A stretch of DNA of 64,000 bases from an uncultured Clostridia bacterium (GTDB lineage Bacteria; Bacillota; Clostridia; Peptostreptococcales; Anaerovoracaceae): assembly GCA_934255545.1 (NCBI GenBank), contig CAKQOE010000007.1, positions 1-64,000 of the forward strand. Direction: 5' to 3'. A program made the translations under genes and the position numbers. Below, one piece after another: positions 61,101-64,000 of the stretch. The stretch's first letter is position 1; every line of letters starts with the position of its first letter. Below the pieces are notes generated by a model, which saw only the letters and a list, made by a program, of their open reading frames with translations, was not told the origin of the DNA and searched no databases.

Positions 61101-64000
61101 TGAGATATTAACATTTTTATGAGTATACTGAGCATATCCGTTTTCCTGCATATCGCATACTTCCCACTCGCGGCTGTTTTCATTGTATTTCTGCCACTGA
61201 TAATGAAGCGTATACGGTTTTCCGTCCGCGCCCAGACACTGAGCTTCTACCTCAAACGTCGCATTTCCCGATACGAATGTGCTCGTATCCTCAGGATGCT
61301 TACTTATGGTAAAATCTGACATACTGTTTGAAAGCGTTGACGCCGTTACTTCCTTCGTCAGGATGCTTGAAGCGTTATTAGCCATTACTGACTGTATGCT
61401 GTACGTATAAGTCGTATTCGGGTTGAGCTGATCGTCTGTATACGATGTCGCGCTTCCCGGTACTGCTGCCATAAGGAACTGCATTCCTGTGTTTTTATCT
61501 ATCTGATATACCCTGTAGTTCACCGCGCCCGGAACTCCCGTCCACTCAAGTGAGACGCTGTCTGTAGTCACAGACTCGACGCGCAGGTCGCTCGGAGGGC
61601 TCGGCAGCTGCTGTACATTACTCGTTCTGTATTCGAGTATGAGAAGATCGTTTCCGTTCAGCTTAGCCTTACGCGTTCCGAATTTCCAGTTAAATGTATA
61701 TGCGGAGGCATCTGCAGGCAGGTTGTCTACGGTCGCTGAGTAAGACTTGCTGCTTGAGCTTATAACGCCGCCTCCTACGCCGAAACCAAATCCTCCTATA
61801 ACGCCGACAGTCATGCCTGCAGCTCCGACGCCTACGCGCCCTTCTACATCAAAATCATATTTAAATTCATTTTCGTATACTGTTTCTTTTGAGCCTTCGA
61901 TGGTTATGTAGCTTCCCTCTGCGTTAGTCACCATCTGCTCCTTGCCTATCGCCCGGAAGCTGTCACTGCCGTATTCGCTGTAATACTTATACGTTGCAGG
62001 ATAGCCCGCTTCGCTGTTGAGCACGTTGCCCCTTATAGGCTCGAGCCCCGCAGTCCTCGCCGCTATCTCGTCATACGCGTCTACAGTCAGTATAACAGTC
62101 TTTGGAGTCATAGGGATGGATATAACGCAGTCGTCCCAGTAGCCGCCTACAGTCGAGCCCGGCGTTACTACATTCTTTGACTCGGCTATGGCAGTATTCT
62201 TTTCTGCGTCCGACAGGGAGTCCCATTTATACGAACCATTATCATTTTTACCGTAGCTGTTCTTCAGGAAATCTGTCAGCCATGCCTCATAGTTATCCGA
62301 AGGCACCGTGCTCTTCGGCACCCATACCTGATACTGATAGTCCATATACGGCACAGTATAGACTACAGCATAGTCGTCACCTGCGCTTGCGCTGTACGCT
62401 ATGGATTCCGTTACCGTCTCTTCGTAGTCAAACTCATGGCTGAACGTATGCGTATACTGTCCTTCTGCTTCAAATGATGCTATTTTTACTCCGAATACGG
62501 ATATGTCCTGCGAAAAGCTCATATACATCCCGGCTGTGACCTTTCCGCCCGAAGTTATTATAGTACCGTCTGAGCTTGACTTTCCGTAAGACGTCTCACT
62601 CTGGTTCAGGTATCCCCGGTTCTCCTCAAGATCCTTAAAATACGGCGCAGACTGCAGCACAGTGTAGACCTCCGGTTTGCTGTATGTAACATTTTTACTC
62701 TTATATCTCATAAGAGTACTGTCATCATCGCAGTCTACCGCGGCAAGTGAAAGGTACAGGCTGGCTCTGTCTTTATTTGAATCATGGTTGTAAGAGCTTT
62801 CAAAGTTCATCACCTGTTCCTGACCGTACCAGTATTTCGTCTCGTCACTTGCATCTGAATCGCCCGGATACATCTTGTTTATATAAGCTATATCGTACCA
62901 GTAATTGTCGCGGTCTTCCGCTCTCATGCCGAGCGCGCATATTATCTGCTCCTGCCCGTGCGCGTTTCCGTCGAAATTACCCGCTACAGCATTCAGCACG
63001 AACATGTCTTCCTTGTTCTTCTTTTCTCCGCCGTCCTGCTTATACTCGCGATTCATCGTCATGCGCGTCAGATAGTTCAGTTTGTCATTTGATGTATCAT
63101 ACGAATACAGACATCCGCCCATAAACACCTGATCGGCGTATCCCGTGCCCTGCGTTGCAGCGCATACGAGAGATACAGGCGGTATCATTTCGTTTTCGTT
63201 ATCCACTACGCGGCCCAGGTATTCTTTTAACTTAAAGTCTACGCTTTTCCATGAGCCTGTATCTGCATTTCTATCTTTTACAAGGTCATCTATTATTTTT
63301 TTATCTATTACCTTATAGTATATATTATCCTTGCTGCATACCTGCCCTCTGCCTCCATTAGCCGCATATCCTGCAATGATAAGCTCATCTACATTATCGC
63401 CGTTTATATCTCCGGTCGCTACATTTGCGTATCTTAAAACTCCATTATCTAAATTCAGATCAACTAGATTTGCTAAAATACTTACCTTTCCGTTTTTCAT
63501 AGAAAAAATACACACATAGCTGGCACCCTGATTGCTTGTATATGGCAGTGTCTGAGCCACTGCGAGCTCATCCTTTCCGTCCGCGTTTATATCTCCGAAT
63601 GCCAGTGTTACGATCGAAGAACCAAACTTAGGAGCAACAGTGCCTTTATTTTCCGGCTGTATAGTTAAAAAACTGGCTTCACCATCGATCTGCACACGCT
63701 TTAAACTACCGTTCTTATAGCTGTAAAGATATACTCTGTTGCCATAATACAGCGCTATCTCATCATAACCGTCACCGTCAATATCGCCCGTCGCCAGGTC
63801 GTACATAGCGTCATACTCATAGTTATATATGATATGATCCTTATCTCCGGCACTTCCGTCATTTCCGTATTCTCCGGCCTTCACGCTCGCTACGCATTTA
63901 TTTTCGTACTTCCCGCTTTTTCCCTTAGCAACGCTGTATATTTCGAGATAAACATCGTTCTTATAATCAAGCCTCATCTGAGCTACGTAATTATCCTTGC
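55119..64000 (-). CDS. Giant SLH-anchored surface protein, 5' end outside the window
   Basis: At least 2960 residues; the frame stays open to the window edge, so the start is missing. Counting from the first Met (63977): FG-GAP/VCBS propeller repeats with Ca-binding loops (ATGDIDGDGYDEIALYYG; AFGDINADGKDELAVAQT), about 55-430; a beta-rich domain with a Gly-rich hydrophobic stretch (VGVGAAGMTVGVIGGFGFGV), about 455-800; fibronectin III, 805-890; Ig-like, 897-1000; Big_3-like, about 1215-1320; an MBG-like domain, about 1420-1510; many Bacterial_repeat/InlB-type modules (PSPAEGYKV, GWTVN types), about 1510-2640; a Gly/Ala/Pro linker near 2660; one InlB B-repeat, about 2680-2745; three SLH domains (2755-2952) that bind secondary cell-wall polymer. 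Likely an adhesin or matrix protein. Three GC palindromes lie inside the gene. Confidence 0.88.
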   Translation of the reverse strand, partial: KDNYVAQMRLDYKNDVYLEIYSVAKGKSGKYENKCVASVKAGEYGNDGSAGDKDHIIYNYEYDAMYDLATGDIDGDGYDEIALYYGNRVYLYSYKNGSLKRVQIDGEASFLTIQPENKGTVAPKFGSSIVTLAFGDINADGKDELAVAQTLPYTSNQGASYVCIFSMKNGKVSILANLVDLNLDNGVLRYANVATGDINGDNVDELIIAGYAANGGRGQVCSKDNIYYKVIDKKIIDDLVKDRNADTGSWKSVDFKLKEYLGRVVDNENEMIPPVSLVCAATQGTGYADQVFMGGCLYSYDTSNDKLNYLTRMTMNREYKQDGGEKKNKEDMFVLNAVAGNFDGNAHGQEQIICALGMRAEDRDNYWYDIAYINKMYPGDSDASDETKYWYGQEQVMNFESSYNHDSNKDRASLYLSLAAVDCDDDSTLMRYKSKNVTYSKPEVYTVLQSAPYFKDLEENRGYLNQSETSYGKSSSDGTIITSGGKVTAGMYMSFSQDISVFGVKIASFEAEGQYTHTFSHEFDYEETVTESIAYSASAGDDYAVVYTVPYMDYQYQVWVPKSTVPSDNYEAWLTDFLKNSYGKNDNGSYKWDSLSDAEKNTAIAESKNVVTPGSTVGGYWDDCVISIPMTPKTVILTVDAYDEIAARTAGLEPIRGNVLNSEAGYPATYKYYSEYGSDSFRAIGKEQMVTNAEGSYITIEGSKETVYENEFKYDFDVEGRVGVGAAGMTVGVIGGFGFGVGGGVISSSSKSYSATVDNLPADASAYTFNWKFGTRKAKLNGNDLLILEYRTSNVQQLPSPPSDLRVESVTTDSVSLEWTGVPGAVNYRVYQIDKNTGMQFLMAAVPGSATSYTDDQLNPNTTYTYSIQSVMANNASSILTKEVTASTLSNSMSDFTISKHPEDTSTFVSGNATFEVEAQCLGADGKPYTLHYQWQKYNENSREWEVCDMQENGYAQYTHKNVNISDAGTKYRCLVYVNAKLYIMSLPAELSIGRAKSSIAFSASSGGTDLADGSSVKSSYTESQIRDVTDAEGNKQYNEVPVTEVIDSKTYTLYTYSTAGDGSDTITLYNDGSGNYYIKDSSGTLSKLTVSNEPQSLSYRETTGSGDAAVSTDKNVPCSSLVKDTAYTAGSKSFYVDGNGNVVASSTTGAISHKASEKYDVTENGVVTVSFYKCSITETIEGSSTVTYDSWFAVTGAGAGEKQYNAVLTTNDILKNGSVSIDIDDIKLKTEKQEMTQTVDVQVPGDTVVMSAAVTGRQDRMPTGYITFSMSSADGTDIQKITATVGSNGKATAEWKPSVSGTYTLKAEYEGDDCFKASTSGSVTINVITPNERKLTLSGMNMTYGDKPQILQLIMLDGKVTGEVTSEVIKASNVSISYEGKGVYGLYDILDSGIRFTPDKAGVYSITATYNDNGNVMTVTKNITVYKRNVTITADSLKTPLGTAVAQDKLTYTIDGVANDTDKALFNTGVTLSCDGINADAKGQFPINVTFTASMSITEKYNVSVRTGTLDVVEDAYLVNNETSDANGTVKLTYSVGNVTLDVKKGELVPKGAKVTAKASPAEGYKVKCWYIKEGGSGSEYHPVYQGGSTGAFDMSNTLVISDSLDKEYSVKAEFELAYYRLEFNISDYKSTITAKYLSSAGTAGETFSSGSKVNPIQKIQLTAAPAGGKSIKEWRIYNNSTVDPDKYEIVKVDDGVSNYTGSTYTVSGISADTKITVVTENESSQTVSITVKDTAGNDISASINGVKFNGDAAAAAAGSGKFTYAGKKHDNITVTLDIPESLIVASWKENAGSDSEKLITDGLSNQKKTYVISDLQADMDITVTCDIPNSYTVTSGARLTFSGDYSNNKGVSIKIYKNGTSTLVNSGEKVLQSTVLRVIVKTNEGYDLEGFTVNRIPVELTDTGSGDGSKAYMINGVNGDIDIRATYAKRPEIILKAECGDEGSAPGAVKAVQNGKPIASLSAGDASASGTVAYSSTGDIVVTADPEKGYEAVGFTVKYDNVFNDNNMNRTENVDGTGNDSDNSRTYIIPAGNAIVRYNITVTTVTAKFRKIPTYKIEHSVVDTNGTEDGGLNGSISVTASRKGIADSIAGAEASYGGTTDLNIYEGSDVIIKAVPDAGYRLKYLWVDDKEVTDAAAGGIYTLRSLDGDHTVKAQFDVIGNNIYYTADSSQGSVTAVRKVSDDADEKPFVSGDSLFVGKLIFKANANDGYRIAGWTVNEVTQTDENGDAIKDSEFVYTVSDTDTGADIRVIFERSRYNVSFDIANSSTASDPDEGLWGTVSAYGNNIKNGGTAEAAAGEGFTFTVAPDSEHMIGYVKINGVECAAAGGSLDAQEITVPAVSDDTTIEVRFAEIPEYTVTVYIEGGGHVIHGTAEVNSGGTINVKRGDTVTLTAEADEFNALYGWKKTGTDGYVSTSSTYTFRADGDSSITAVFGKEGAHNVSYDKLDPAIDGGTIASMTVENIEHTGKPGPDGKVEKDNISEGSKVVFKAEPAPGRCVENWTVKKKQNDQNSGKTRMMSVTAMDDSVSPADESAVKFIISDGGKTLTIPNLTESVDVSVKFMNAIDYKIKSIKDAVITVGDTATGPGADDADSVTANAPRWSSATVTVGNKYKLDQSKLKAAVRENAEYSVTNNSDGVVTVTLNNILGDIDTTSAFTKKPESTGGDGGGGGGGGGGAAAPAPAEKHTVKFVTGWFASPADQTVEDGKKAVKPEMSERGNYVLEGWYTEETLKNRYTFDEPVTANIMLFAKWKLKDEKHGCDMFTDMEQHWAKDAVCFSVENGLMNGVSKDTFSPDGRLSRGMLVTILWRADGESKAENASASRFSDVSGGAWYADAVAWANANGIVTGYSAAADGKQRFGPDDSITREQLAVILYRYAKYKGIDTTQGGMAAREYDDFESVSSYAAEAVDWAVNAQLISGVNTTTLAPKGNATRAQTSAILKRLTEMAYPAYSRLVS
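58714..58729. repeat. GC-rich palindrome inside the giant gene
   Basis: The same 16-bp palindrome as at 18099-18114. It codes an Ala-Ala-Gly-Ser-Gly stretch within a run of alanines near residue 1752. Confidence 0.65.
60397..60412. repeat. GC-rich palindrome inside the giant gene
   Basis: Arms CCGGCGC and GCGCCGG around CT, coding Thr-Gly-Ala-Gly-Ala-Gly near residue 1191. Confidence 0.6.
60808..60823. repeat. CGTCACCG-core palindrome inside the giant gene
   Basis: Arms CTGCCG and CGGCAG around TCAC, coding Ala-Gly-Asp-Gly-Ser near residue 1054. Confidence 0.55.

Overview
The window looks like chromosome of an anaerobic, Gram-positive-type bacterium of the class Clostridia (Bacillota). Reasons: AGGAGG-type ribosome sites before most genes, a Firmicutes-style division and cell-wall (dcw) cluster, a MurE with the DNPR motif typical of meso-diaminopimelate peptidoglycan, lipoproteins with Lgt, BlaR/BlaI-type sensing, a GltD-like iron-sulfur flavoprotein and a giant surface protein with S-layer homology domains. 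No sporulation gene is visible, and ftsZ is not followed by the spoIIGA-sigE-sigG block of many spore formers. I cannot name the genus. No rRNA, tRNA, T-box or CRISPR array was found.

Layout. 1-140: right end of a transposon of the IS200/IS605 (TnpB) type, with its omega-RNA-like hairpin; the tnpB gene would lie left of the window. 259-8000: mostly minus-strand metabolic genes (thrH-like phosphatase, purC, azlC-azlD, a SUFU-domain protein, a 2H phosphoesterase, an acyl-CoA synthetase) with one plus-strand Cys-rich gene. 8562-16111: sstT, an ABC permease and binding protein without ATPase, a PucR-type regulator and a NuoF/GltD-like flavoprotein. 16238-19305: a blaI-blaR-like pair with a clear promoter and dyads. 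19356-19700: a tandem array of about 52-bp units with alternating inverted arms. 19804-22893: a DUF554 membrane protein, a TPR protein and a radical SAM protein, with a 261-bp near-palindrome at 21743-22003.

23033-32798 reads as one minus-strand operon: rRNA/tRNA methyltransferase - pheS - pheT - zapA - mutS2 - DUF523 - argS. 33042-47494 is the dcw cluster, also minus strand: mraZ - rsmH - ftsL - PBP - murE - murF - mraY - murD - ftsW - murG - ftsQ - ftsZ. It makes the lipid-linked peptidoglycan precursor and the septal machinery; murC, murB and ftsA are not in it. 47799-50297 holds a DUF445 protein and lgt.

50405-54787 is a compact five-gene minus-strand operon (methyltransferase, FecCD-type permease, ATPase, binding lipoprotein, DUF364 protein) that probably imports a metal chelate. 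55119-64000 is a single giant SLH-anchored surface protein whose N-terminus lies beyond the right edge.

The most unusual signals are not genes: the 52-bp array with an isolated relative at 8200-8251, the 261-bp near-palindrome, and at least 20 short GC-rich perfect palindromes of 16-17 bp scattered between and inside genes, nine of which share the core CGTCACCG with complementary flanks.
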